35,849 nucleotides of DNA from positions 1 through 35,849 of the forward strand of contig DAOUYU010000001.1 of the NCBI GenBank assembly GCA_030673995.1, read 5' to 3'. The translations under genes and the position numbers were made by a program. Position 1 is the stretch's first letter. The number at the start of each line of letters is the position of its first letter. Shown here piece after piece: positions 8,584-17,298 of the stretch. The stretch is from Candidatus Aminicenantota bacterium. GTDB lineage: Bacteria > Acidobacteriota > Aminicenantia > Aminicenantales > Aminicenantaceae. Below the pieces are notes generated by a model. It was not told the origin of the DNA and did not search any database. It saw nothing but the letters and a program-made list of their open reading frames with translations.

Positions 8584-9285
8584 CTAGTAATAATAGAGAG
8601 AAATGTATGGAACTCTATATTTTTCCCTTAAAAATTTTACTGCCTTTATTTTGAAAATCCTTGAAAATTCCTCTTTATCCTTGAGTTCAAATTCTGCCAA
8701 AACCTCTCCTTTGATCTTTTCTTTCTCCTCGTCTGGAGTGTTCATGAAGAGAAGCTCCTCAATATCCTCCTCGATTCGTTCAAGCTCCTCTTCGTCAAGT
8801 CGAGTTTGAGACAGTATTTTCTTAGCTCGAGAAAACATTCCCTTCAAGTAGCCTATCGGAAAAGGGATCGTCTCTAAAAACCTTTTGACCTCTGCCTTTG
8901 CTCGTATTCTTTTCTCATCTCTCTCGACTCCCCTCCTTTTCTGCCCAACCTTTCTTTCTCTAGCCTGTTCAAAAGCCCTTAAAACCTGAAAATCACAGAA
9001 GCCAAGAGATTGGATTCTGGCCTTTCTTCCGGATTTTCTCCTGTAATTGGAAAAGGCGCTCTTCATGCCTTCCAAAACGATATAAAGAGGAATTTCCATT
9101 CTCTCCCATTTTGCAATGAGATCCTGCTCTCTTGAAGAAAGGAAGAAAGGAGCCCCACGTTCCATGAAGAAACGGCGGGCAATGGATTGGTAATACCTGG
9201 GATTCTCTATAATTATCTTTTCCTTATAAATAAGTCGGTTCTTGAATTTTGACACAAAAATTGTTGGGAGTGAAATGAATGTCAA
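8584..9285 (-). CDS. Unknown 233-aa basic/charged protein between coaX and rnr
   Basis: I do not recognise this family. The protein is cytosolic-looking, rich in R, K and E, with mostly helical predicted character. Distinctive stretches are RRFFMERGAPFFLSSREQDL (about 37-56) and WERMEIPLYIVLEGMKSAF (about 60-78). An arginine/lysine-rich linker (about 105-130) and an acidic coiled-coil-like segment (about 160-190) follow. The start is TTG at 9285, whose last bases overlap the coaX stop as TTGA. No ATG with better support exists before residue 41. The stop is 2 bases from the RNase R ATG. Tight packing with coaX and rnr shows it is a real gene of that operon. The basic N-terminal half might bind nucleic acid, but nothing proves it. 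Confidence 0.7.
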   Translation of the reverse strand: MTFISLPTIFVSKFKNRLIYKEKIIIENPRYYQSIARRFFMERGAPFFLSSREQDLIAKWERMEIPLYIVLEGMKSAFSNYRRKSGRKARIQSLGFCDFQVLRAFEQARERKVGQKRRGVERDEKRIRAKAEVKRFLETIPFPIGYLKGMFSRAKKILSQTRLDEEELERIEEDIEELLFMNTPDEEKEKIKGEVLAEFELKDKEEFSRIFKIKAVKFLREKYRVPYISLYYY

Positions 9286-10064
9286 GATTCAGGAACCAAT
9301 CCCATTTTTCTTTCATGAAGAATCCTCAATCCTTCCAAGACAAGATGGGGCTCTATATGGTCTATGGGCTCGATCTCATGGCTGATTTGGGGAGCAAAGC
9401 TTCCGGTAGATACGACGCTGGCTTCTTCTCCTAATTCTCTTTTTATCTCTTCAATGATATTGGAAATGAGGCCAATATAGCCAAAATAGAGGCCAGACTG
9501 CATGCTGGCTACAGTCGTACGCCCTATGGCTCTTTTTGGTTTCTTTATTTCAATACGGGGCAATTTGGCTGTTTTGAGGTAAAGAGCTTCGGCTGCAATC
9601 TGAATTCCTGGAGCGATAGCCCCGCCAAGGTACTCTCCTTTAGAAGAAACGGCATCAAAAGTAGTCGCTGTCCCGAAATCAACCACAATGATCGCTCCCC
9701 CCCATTTCTCGTAGGCTGCAACACTAGCGACTACTCTATCCGCTCCAACCTCAAGCGGATTTTCATAGAGAATAGCCATCCCTGTCTTTAGCCCGGGCCC
9801 AACAACAACAGACTTAATCCGAAACAGGCTCAGGCTTAAATCTTGAAAAACCGGTGTCAGCGGGGGAACGACACTGCAGAAATAAACGGATTTTATTTTC
9901 TCTACTTCAATCTTTGATAGAGACAGGAGGTTTAAAAGAGTTGCACTATACTCATCACAAGTTTTGTCCCCTTCGGTCCTGATCTTCCAGTGTTTGACCA
10001 GTCTCTTCGCTTCAAATATTCCAATTGCAATATTAGTATTACCTATATCTATTGCTAACAGCAT
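9282..10064 (-). CDS. coaX: Type III pantothenate kinase
   Basis: A 260-residue ASKHA-fold kinase catalysing the first step of coenzyme A synthesis, phosphorylation of pantothenate. The phosphate-1 motif AIDIGNTNIAIGIF is at the N-terminus, GADRVVA in the middle, then DFGTATTFDAV (phosphate 2) and GGAIAPGIQ. The length fits CoaX. I start it at the ATG at 10064, because AAAGGAGG lies 6 bases upstream. A GTG at 10085 in frame would add 7 residues and run into the birA stop, so it is less likely. It lies 13 bases after birA; birA-coaX adjacency is common in bacteria. Its stop overlaps the TTG of the next gene. Confidence 0.94.
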   Translation of the reverse strand: MLLAIDIGNTNIAIGIFEAKRLVKHWKIRTEGDKTCDEYSATLLNLLSLSKIEVEKIKSVYFCSVVPPLTPVFQDLSLSLFRIKSVVVGPGLKTGMAILYENPLEVGADRVVASVAAYEKWGGAIIVVDFGTATTFDAVSSKGEYLGGAIAPGIQIAAEALYLKTAKLPRIEIKKPKRAIGRTTVASMQSGLYFGYIGLISNIIEEIKRELGEEASVVSTGSFAPQISHEIEPIDHIEPHLVLEGLRILHERKMGLVPES

Positions 10065-10077
10065 GTTTTGCCTCCTT

Positions 10078-10824
10078 TTATTCACGCTTCGTTGTCTTTA
10101 TCTCTGCTGAAAAAAAAGTTCTCTTCTCGCCTTGACTTTCCAGGATCAACCCGCCCTGAGGATCAATCCCCTTATAAATGCCTGTCATTTCCCCTTTTTC
10201 CGTAATCAAAGTTGTCTCTTCTTCAAGGGACAAGGCAGAATTCTGCTGGAAAACACGGACAATCGCCCTTCCTTCACCATCTCTAAACAGACTATACCAA
10301 TGATTCAATGCACGCCAGAGGTTTTGAAGAAGAAGATCTTCACTCACCTTCCTTTTTGTAATGAGGGTCAGGGAAGTTGCCTGATGGCGAATTTCGTCCG
10401 GAAAATCGTCTTTCCCGTGGTCTACATTCAGGCCTATCCCGAGAATGACAAAATTAACTCTGTTCCCCAAAAAACCACTCTCGCAGAGTATCCCTCCAAG
10501 TTTTTCCTTTCCCCAGATTATATCATTGGGCCATTTCAGCTTGGTTCTAATGTCAAGCGTGCTAAAAATGGCTTCATTCACTGCCAATCCCGCCATAAGT
10601 GGAAGAAGGGAAATATTAGGGCGGGATGGATGGAGAATAACGGAAAGATAAATACCCTTTTCCCTGGCAGAGTACCAGCTCCTTCCCCTTGTCCCTTTCC
10701 CTCTGGTCTGCTCTTCCGAAATAATAACCGTTCCCTCTTTTCCTCCGGCCATAGCCAATTCTTTCGCTGCATCGTTGGTAGACGGGCAGCTTTTGATCCG
10801 GTGGATTTTCACCCCAATACGCAT
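10078..10824 (-). CDS. birA: Biotin--[acetyl-CoA-carboxylase] ligase, catalytic form without HTH
   Basis: A 248-residue biotin protein ligase that activates biotin as biotinyl-AMP and transfers it to carboxylase carrier proteins. The biotin/AMP loop is visible as GKGTRGRSWYSAREKGIYLS (near 42-61), followed by KWPNDIIWGKEKLGGILCE. A C-terminal SH3-like domain ends the protein. It starts directly with the catalytic domain (SCPSTNDAAKELA), so it is a group I ligase lacking the DNA-binding repressor domain of E. coli BirA. The target carboxylase genes are not in the window. The ATG at 10824 follows an AAGG that sits very close to the start, so the ribosome binding site is weak. Confidence 0.93.
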   Translation of the reverse strand: MRIGVKIHRIKSCPSTNDAAKELAMAGGKEGTVIISEEQTRGKGTRGRSWYSAREKGIYLSVILHPSRPNISLLPLMAGLAVNEAIFSTLDIRTKLKWPNDIIWGKEKLGGILCESGFLGNRVNFVILGIGLNVDHGKDDFPDEIRHQATSLTLITKRKVSEDLLLQNLWRALNHWYSLFRDGEGRAIVRVFQQNSALSLEEETTLITEKGEMTGIYKGIDPQGGLILESQGEKRTFFSAEIKTTKRE

Positions 10825-10858
10825 GGCCTTAAGATATGAACTAACCTGAATTATTCAT

Positions 10859-10977
10859 AAAAAATGCCGACACCTTCATTTTTCTTCAATAATATTAACA
10901 TTATAGCCCGTTTTTCAGTAAAATAAAGACTATCACTTTGTTTGTTGTAATATTTCTATCAAATGTCGGCATTTTTT
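10859..10977. repeat. 119-bp AT-rich element with 14-bp perfect terminal inverted repeats
   Basis: AAAAAATGCCGACA at 10859-10872 is the exact reverse complement of TGTCGGCATTTTTT at 10964-10977. The 91-bp interior is AT-rich and has further partly complementary AATATTA / TAATATT stretches. It contains no reading frame. It lies in the 283-bp valS-birA gap. It could be a MITE-like non-autonomous element or a long terminator-like structure. No obvious target-site duplication is seen. Confidence 0.55.
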
Positions 10978-10980
10978 ACC

Positions 10981-11093
10981 CTTCGGGCGAGCCGATCTCA
11001 CTGCATCGGCTTCGTTGCAGCCCATTCGCGGTAGTTCACTACAGCTTCATGGGCTGCGGCCTTGCCGCTACAGCAATCTCGACTCGTGAATGA
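10981..11093. repeat. GC-rich block of consecutive palindromes (REP-like or structured RNA)
   Basis: Adjacent stems are visible. AGCCGAT (10990-10996) pairs with ATCGGCT (11005-11011). GCAGCCCAT (11017-11025) pairs perfectly with ATGGGCTGC (11049-11057), enclosing a small GTAG-TTCA-CTAC hairpin (11031-11042). GCGGC (11056-11060) pairs with GCCGC (11064-11068). Composition is clearly richer in GC than the element next to it. It looks like an intergenic repetitive palindrome of the REP type. A transcribed small RNA on either strand is possible but unproven. Confidence 0.5.
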
Positions 11094-11107
11094 TCCAGGC
11101 TAAAAGT

Positions 11108-13762
11108 TCATCCCTTATCAATGAGGGAGAGAATATGCTTGAAGTTCTTTTCAAGCTTTGTTTTCTTGCTCAAAAGCTCTGAAAGCCTGCCTTTTGTCTC
11201 CTGGGTGATTTCTTTTGGAGCTCGTTTAAGGAAATTGGCATTCTTAATCCTTTTTTCTAATTTTTCGGTTTCAACCTTGATTTTTGAGAATTCCCTTTCA
11301 AGCCTCTGTTTCTCCTGCTGCACATCAAAGATCGCTTCCTCAACGGGGATTGCAATTTCCCAAGAACCAACAATCCCTTTTAAAAGCTTCTTTTGCTTCG
11401 GAAAACGATCTAAAATTTCAATATGGCGGATATTAGCCAGAGACTGAATATAAGCCTCATTTCGATGAATAAATTGCTTCTCCTTATCTTCAATTACCTT
11501 TACCCATAGCTCAATTTTTTGCTTGGGGGGAATACGGTTTTCCGCCCTAATGGTTCTGATCCCCACAACCGCCTCTTGAAGCAATCTCATGTCTGTTTCC
11601 GCACTTTCATCTTTTAATTCCCCTCTCACCTGAGGGAAAGAAGCTGTGACCAAAGACTTCCCGGACAAATGGGGAAGATGCTGCCAGATTTCCTCGGTAA
11701 TGAAGGGCATAAAAGGATGGAGAAATCTCAGGATCTGGTCTAAGGTATCAACCAGGACTGCCTCTGAAGTCTTGTTTCCTTCTTTAAGATGAAGTTTGAC
11801 CAGCTCAATATACCAATCACAGAATTCATGCCAGATAAAATGATAAATTTTATCGGCCGCCTCATAAAACTTATAGTTCTCTAGAGCAAGACTTAACTCT
11901 TCGACAATCTTGACCGTTCTGCTGCGGATCCACCTGTCAGCCAGGGTTAATTCCCTTTCTTTTTGGTGAAATGTTTCTCCCCCGATGCTCATCAAAACAA
12001 AGCGAGATGCATTCCAGATTTTATTGGCAAAAGCCCGATAACCCGTCATCCTCTCTTCCGAGAGTGATATATCCATGCCTGGAATGGCTAACGCAGCCAG
12101 AGTGAACCTTAATGCATCGGTGCCGTATTTATCAATCATTTCAAGAGGATCTATGACGTTTCCCTCCGATTTACTCATTTTCCGCCTTTTAAAATCCCTG
12201 ACCAGCCCGTTGATAAAAACGTGACGGAAAGGGATATCACCGGCAAACTTAAGCCCCATCATGATCATCCGTGCAACCCAGAAGAAAATGATATCAAATC
12301 CTGTAGCCATAAGGTCAGTCGGATAGAATGTCCTGAGATCCTCTGTATCTTCGGGCCAACCCATGGTTACAAAAGGCCACAGAGCAGAACTGAACCATGT
12401 ATCAAGGACATCTTCTTCCTGAACGAGGTCGGAACTCTGGCATTTTTCACACTTTTTTGGCGCTTCCTCCGCAACAATGATATGCTCGCAAGCCTGGCAA
12501 TACCAGGCGGGAATCCTGTGCCCCCACCAGAGCTGACGTGATATGCACCAGTCGTGAATGTTGTACATCCATTCAAAATATGTTTTAGCCCACTTAGGGG
12601 GAATGAACTGGATCTCCCCTTCCTCAACCACTCTAATAGCTTCTTTGGTAAGAGTCTCCACACGAACAAACCACTGCCACGATAGATAGGGCTCGATAAC
12701 CGTATGACAGCGGTAGCAATGACCGACAGCATGCTGGTAATCTTCGCTTTTCTCCAGCAGGCCCATCTCTTTCAGCTTTGATAGCACTTTCTCCCGGCAC
12801 TCAAATCTGTCCAATCCTTTGAATTCCTCTCCTGCTTCGTTCGTCATCTTGCCTGATCCGTCGATAACGATAACCTGTGGGAGATTGTGCTTCTTCCCGA
12901 GTTCAAAGTCTACCGGATCATGAGCAGGCGTTACCTTGACCGCTCCGGTCCCGAATTCCACCTCCACCCTCTCATCTGTAATGACCGGAATCTTCCTGTT
13001 AACAAGGGGAAGAAGGACTGTCTGGCCCTGAATCTTGGCAAAACGCTCATCCTGGGGATGAACAGCGACCGCCGTATCGCCCAGCATTGTCTCAGGGCGG
13101 GTAGTGGCAACCGTTATATTCTCTTCTGAATCCAGGAGGGGATACTTGATGTAATACAGTTTGGCTTTCCTCTCCTTGTGTTCGATCTCGATATCTGAGA
13201 GAACTGTCCCGCAATGAGGGCAACGGTTAACCAGGTAGTAGTCCCGGTAGATGAGCCCTTCATGATAGAGATCAACAAAAACTTGTCTTACAGCCTTACA
13301 ATAATCCTCATCCAGGGTAAATCTTTCTCTCGTCCAGTCCAGAGAAGTCCCGAGTCTTTTCAGCTGATTAATGATGACACCACCATATTTTGCCTTCCAA
13401 TCCCAGGCAATCCTCAGGAACTCTTCGCGTCCGACATTCTCCCTGGTTAGCCCTTTCTCATCCAGACTCTGCTCGACCACGTTGTGGACAGCGATGCTCG
13501 CATGATCTGTCCCGGGAAGCCAGAGAGTATTATAGCCCTGCATCCTCCGCCACCGAACAATGATATCGGGCAAGGTAAAACACAGGGCATGACCTATATG
13601 AAGAGAACCCGTGACATTGGGAGGAGGAAGGACCATAGAAAATTTTTTCTTCGAAGACGTAACCTGGGGTGTGAACAGGCCTTCCTCGATCCAGAAACGG
13701 GACCATTTTTCCTCAACAGGCTCAGGGCTGTATGCTTTTTCCAGAATGTGTCTCTTCTTCAT
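11108..13762 (-). CDS. valS: Valyl-tRNA synthetase
   Basis: An 884-residue class I aminoacyl-tRNA synthetase charging tRNA-Val. The HIGH motif is at 55-58 (GSLHIGHAL), after the PPPNVTG stretch typical of ValRS. The editing domain follows, including TTRPETMLGDTAVAVHP. CxxC zinc-like pairs occur near 420-440 (CQACE, CEKCQ). KMSKS (RRKMSKSEGNV) lies near residue 525. The anticodon-binding domain and the ValRS-specific C-terminal coiled coil (LEREFSKIKVETEKLEKRI) end the protein. Length is normal for the family. It lies 51 bases downstream of dnaE, followed by a 283-bp repeat-filled gap before birA. I see no T-box-like leader in the short dnaE-valS gap. Confidence 0.97.
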   Translation of the reverse strand: MKKRHILEKAYSPEPVEEKWSRFWIEEGLFTPQVTSSKKKFSMVLPPPNVTGSLHIGHALCFTLPDIIVRWRRMQGYNTLWLPGTDHASIAVHNVVEQSLDEKGLTRENVGREEFLRIAWDWKAKYGGVIINQLKRLGTSLDWTRERFTLDEDYCKAVRQVFVDLYHEGLIYRDYYLVNRCPHCGTVLSDIEIEHKERKAKLYYIKYPLLDSEENITVATTRPETMLGDTAVAVHPQDERFAKIQGQTVLLPLVNRKIPVITDERVEVEFGTGAVKVTPAHDPVDFELGKKHNLPQVIVIDGSGKMTNEAGEEFKGLDRFECREKVLSKLKEMGLLEKSEDYQHAVGHCYRCHTVIEPYLSWQWFVRVETLTKEAIRVVEEGEIQFIPPKWAKTYFEWMYNIHDWCISRQLWWGHRIPAWYCQACEHIIVAEEAPKKCEKCQSSDLVQEEDVLDTWFSSALWPFVTMGWPEDTEDLRTFYPTDLMATGFDIIFFWVARMIMMGLKFAGDIPFRHVFINGLVRDFKRRKMSKSEGNVIDPLEMIDKYGTDALRFTLAALAIPGMDISLSEERMTGYRAFANKIWNASRFVLMSIGGETFHQKERELTLADRWIRSRTVKIVEELSLALENYKFYEAADKIYHFIWHEFCDWYIELVKLHLKEGNKTSEAVLVDTLDQILRFLHPFMPFITEEIWQHLPHLSGKSLVTASFPQVRGELKDESAETDMRLLQEAVVGIRTIRAENRIPPKQKIELWVKVIEDKEKQFIHRNEAYIQSLANIRHIEILDRFPKQKKLLKGIVGSWEIAIPVEEAIFDVQQEKQRLEREFSKIKVETEKLEKRIKNANFLKRAPKEITQETKGRLSELLSKKTKLEKNFKHILSLIDKG

Positions 13763-13813
13763 CGTCTGACCCCTAATAGTGTAGCAATTTGCGTGTGATT
13801 TTTCTTTATTTTT

Positions 13814-16800
13814 CTAATATTCAATAAAAACAGAATCTTCCCCTAATAAACCTTCTATTTTCCTCGATAAATCTTCGGAAAACAGTAGCCCCTGGACATC
13901 CCTGGCCTGAACAACTATCCGATAGGAAGGAGGAATCTCAAGCTCAAAAAACACAGGGCTATCTCCTCGATTTTGTTCCAGCATGTCTTTGAGTTCCTCA
14001 AATACAGACTCCTCTATGCCGGGAAGAAATATCCTCAGGATCACTCTTTTAACCTGATTCCGAAAAGCATCAGGCAAAGGCATAATCTGGAGAAGATGAA
14101 TCCTTCTGTTTTCTCCCTCTCCTAAAAACTTACCTTTAACCCAGACAAGATGATCCTGCCTGAGGTGGTCATAATATCTCTTATAGTTATCTGGAAAAAC
14201 CACAACCTCTATTCGTCCGCTCATGTCTTCTAAAATAAAAGTGGCCATTCTCTCATCTTTTTTAGTCTTAATGGATTTAATGGAGGAAATGATTCCTGCA
14301 ATGTGTATCTCACTTCCAAAATCCTTTTCGTCATCCAATTGATTTATGGAGTGGGAAACAAGCGTCTCCAACCGCTTCCCGAATTCGGCCAGTGGGTGTC
14401 CTGTGATATAGAATCCCAGGGCATCTTTCTCATAAGAAAGAGAAAGAGACTCATCCCATTCCGGCATCTGCTTCACTTCAGGAGGGATAGGGGGAGGTTC
14501 GATCTGGCTTTTTCCAAAGAGGAGACTCTGTTTCGAGGATTTGGCTCTTTGAATTTCATGGCCATATTCGATCATCTCATCTATCAGGTGAAACAGCTGG
14601 GACCTTTGCCACCCTAAGGAATCAAAGGCCCCTGCCTTTATTAAGCTCTCGATCACCTTTCGATTGACTGTTTTTGGATCAATCTCTTCAAAGATCTCAA
14701 AGGGCGAAGTAAACTTCCCTCTCTTATTCCTTGCTTGAATGAGTGAGCGAACCGCTCCTTCTCCGACATTCTTAATGGCTGACAAACCGAAGCGTATAGC
14801 TTCCTTTACGACCGTGAAATTGAAATCGCTCTCATTAATGTCAGGGGGAAGAACTTTGATTCCCATCTCTTTACATTCATTGATGTATTTAACGACTTGA
14901 GAAGTGACTCCTCTCTCAGCCTCAGAAGTCAAGAGCGCTGCCAGAAAATAATCTGGATAATGAGCCTTGAGATACGCTGTGCGGTAAGCCAAACAAGCAT
15001 AAGCAGCGCTATGGGACTTATTGAATCCGTAGCCGGCAAAATATTTTATCTGATCGAAGATTTTTTTTGCTTTAGCCTGACTCAAGCCTTTCTTTTTCGC
15101 TCCCTGAATAAATCTCTGCATTTGGCCTTTCATTATTGCCGTTTCTTTTTTACCCATCGCCTTCCGCAAGATATCGGCTTCAGCCATGGAAAATCCTGCC
15201 AGATCGGTCGCGATCCTCATCACCTGCTCCTGGTAAACAATGAGACCCTGAGTCTCTTTCAGGGCTGGTTCCAGCTCAGGGCATTCATAGCTAATTTTTT
15301 CCGGGTGGTTTTTGCGTTTTATAAATTCATCCGTCATCCCGCTTTTTAAGGGGCCAGGCCGGTAAAGAGCGTTCAGTGCAATCAGATCACGGAAGCTTTC
15401 GGGCTTAAAATTCCTGAGCAGATCCTTCATTCCGTGGCTTTCAAACTGAAAAACGCCATCTGTATTGCCTGTTTTGAAGACCTCAAAAGTTTTCTCATCA
15501 TCCAATGCAATATTCTTCAGATCTATTTTTTGACCTGTTTTTTTTTCGACAAGTTCAACTGTATCTTTAATAACGGTCAGGTTGCGAAGCCCGAGCAAGT
15601 CCATCTTGAGCAGACCAATAGCTTCAATATCCTGCATCGGAAATTGGGTCGTAATCTCCCCCTTTACTGATTGGTACAAGGGCATAAATTCTACCAATAG
15701 TTTTGGTGCAATTACGATCCCCGCCGCATGAATGGATGGATGCCGAACCTGTCCCTCTAATTTCTGAGCGACGGACAGGAGGTGGGCGATTTTGGTATCC
15801 TTATCTCTCAGCTCTTTTAACTGGGGGACCTCCTTCAGCGCACCTTGGATCGTCGCCTCTGGGCCGAAAGGAGGAATCATCTTTGCAATTTTGTCCACTT
15901 CCGGGAGTGGAACTTCAAGAGCTCTTCCCACATCCCTAACTGCCTGGCGGGCAGCCATCGTACCAAAGGTAATGATCTGGCTTACATTTTCCTGCCCTCC
16001 ATACTTCTTTTTGACATAAGCAAGAACCTCATCGCGCCTTCTTCCGCAGAAATCGATATCAATATCCGGGAGGCTTATTCGCTCTGGATTGAGAAACCTC
16101 TCAAAGAGAAGATCATATTCCATAGGATCAATATCGGTAATCCCCAAACTGTAGGAAAGCAGGCTGCCTGCAGCAGACCCTCTCCCGGGGCCAACAGGTA
16201 TGTTGTTGTTTTTGGCCATCTGAATGAGGTCCCAGACAATCAAAAAATATCCTTCAAATCCCATCTCCTTAACGAGCTTGACCTCCCTCTCCAATCTCTT
16301 TTCGTATTCCTCAATAAGAGAGGGCAGCTCATCCTTCCCTTTTTTCTTGGCGATGACCTGAATCTGATTCTGGAAACCTTCCTTGACAACTTGATCAAAA
16401 TATTCCCCTAAAGAGAATCCCTCCGGCGCCTTAAATTGCGGCAAGGAATATCCTGAAGAGGGAAAATCAAAATTGCACTGCGCGGCAATTTTGGCAGTAT
16501 TCTGGATGGCTTCAGGGATTTCTGCAAAGAGGTCTATCATTTCTGCACTCGATTTAAAATAAAACTCGTTTGTGCTGAAGCGAATTCTATCCTGATCTGC
16601 TACCTTCTTGTTTGTCTGGATGCAAAGGAGGATATCATGGCTCTCAGAATCATCTTTAGAGAGGTAATGAACATCGTTTGTGGCCACCAGCGGGAGTTTG
16701 AGTTTTCGAGCGAGGCGTATCAGTAAAGGATTGTTTTTTTTCTGTTCCTCCAGGCCGTGATCTTGGACCTCAATGTAAAAATCACCCTTTGAAAACAAAG

Positions 16801-17296
16801 AGGCATACTCAAGCGCAGCTTCCTCCGCCTTCTCCTCTTGATCCAATCCCAACAAGTAGTTAATCTCTCCTTTTAAACAACTGGAAAGCCCGATCAATCC
16901 CTCGTTATATTGAGCTAAAAGCTCTTTATCGATACGGGGTCTGTAGTAAAAACCCTCCAGATAGCTTTTGGTGATAAGCTGGCAGAGATTTTTATACCCC
17001 TTTTCATTTTTAACAAGGAGAAGCAGATGAAAGTGGACCGGCCTTTCTCTCCCGGGTTTTTTATCAAACCTGCTTTTTGGAGCAATATAGACTTCACAGC
17101 CCAGAATCGGTTTGACTCCTTTTTTCTTTGCCTGCTTGAAAAAACTCACCGCACCGAATATATTTCCATGGTCGGTCAAGGCTACTGCAGGCATGTCATT
17201 TTTATAAGCAGCTTCTACTAAAAGCGAAGTTTTTATAGCACCATCCAGGATGCTAAACTCTGAATGATTATGAAGATGAACAAACGAAAGTTCCAT
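13814..17296 (-). CDS. dnaE: DNA polymerase III alpha subunit
   Basis: A C-family replicative polymerase of 1160 residues from the chosen start. The N-terminal PHP domain opens with FVHLHNHSEFSILDGA. The palm carries the catalytic aspartates in LPDIDIDFCGRRR near residue 412, preceded by VGPGRGSAAGSLLSYSLG. FAGYGFNKSHSAAYACLAYR follows. After the helix-hairpin-helix region comes an OB-fold (IHIAGIISSIKSIKTKKDER). It is DnaE1-like by length and order. I start at the ATG at 17296, which has GGGAG 6 bases upstream. An in-frame ATG at 17308 would overlap guaA by 10 bases and lacks a ribosome binding site. Only 2 bases separate this start from the guaA stop, so it is co-transcribed with guaA. Confidence 0.96.
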   Translation of the reverse strand: MELSFVHLHNHSEFSILDGAIKTSLLVEAAYKNDMPAVALTDHGNIFGAVSFFKQAKKKGVKPILGCEVYIAPKSRFDKKPGRERPVHFHLLLLVKNEKGYKNLCQLITKSYLEGFYYRPRIDKELLAQYNEGLIGLSSCLKGEINYLLGLDQEEKAEEAALEYASLFSKGDFYIEVQDHGLEEQKKNNPLLIRLARKLKLPLVATNDVHYLSKDDSESHDILLCIQTNKKVADQDRIRFSTNEFYFKSSAEMIDLFAEIPEAIQNTAKIAAQCNFDFPSSGYSLPQFKAPEGFSLGEYFDQVVKEGFQNQIQVIAKKKGKDELPSLIEEYEKRLEREVKLVKEMGFEGYFLIVWDLIQMAKNNNIPVGPGRGSAAGSLLSYSLGITDIDPMEYDLLFERFLNPERISLPDIDIDFCGRRRDEVLAYVKKKYGGQENVSQIITFGTMAARQAVRDVGRALEVPLPEVDKIAKMIPPFGPEATIQGALKEVPQLKELRDKDTKIAHLLSVAQKLEGQVRHPSIHAAGIVIAPKLLVEFMPLYQSVKGEITTQFPMQDIEAIGLLKMDLLGLRNLTVIKDTVELVEKKTGQKIDLKNIALDDEKTFEVFKTGNTDGVFQFESHGMKDLLRNFKPESFRDLIALNALYRPGPLKSGMTDEFIKRKNHPEKISYECPELEPALKETQGLIVYQEQVMRIATDLAGFSMAEADILRKAMGKKETAIMKGQMQRFIQGAKKKGLSQAKAKKIFDQIKYFAGYGFNKSHSAAYACLAYRTAYLKAHYPDYFLAALLTSEAERGVTSQVVKYINECKEMGIKVLPPDINESDFNFTVVKEAIRFGLSAIKNVGEGAVRSLIQARNKRGKFTSPFEIFEEIDPKTVNRKVIESLIKAGAFDSLGWQRSQLFHLIDEMIEYGHEIQRAKSSKQSLLFGKSQIEPPPIPPEVKQMPEWDESLSLSYEKDALGFYITGHPLAEFGKRLETLVSHSINQLDDEKDFGSEIHIAGIISSIKSIKTKKDERMATFILEDMSGRIEVVVFPDNYKRYYDHLRQDHLVWVKGKFLGEGENRRIHLLQIMPLPDAFRNQVKRVILRIFLPGIEESVFEELKDMLEQNRGDSPVFFELEIPPSYRIVVQARDVQGLLFSEDLSRKIEGLLGEDSVFIEY

Positions 17297-17298
17297 TC

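Noticed and set aside
10132..10839. 235-aa plus-strand frame
   Set aside because: Antisense shadow of birA; no motif and no ribosome binding site.
13763..13813. Possible T-box or other leader before valS
   Set aside because: The gap is only 51 bases and shows no T-box sequence or terminator hairpin.
15845..16411. 188-aa plus-strand frame
   Set aside because: Antisense shadow of the dnaE palm region, which is clearly coding on the other strand.
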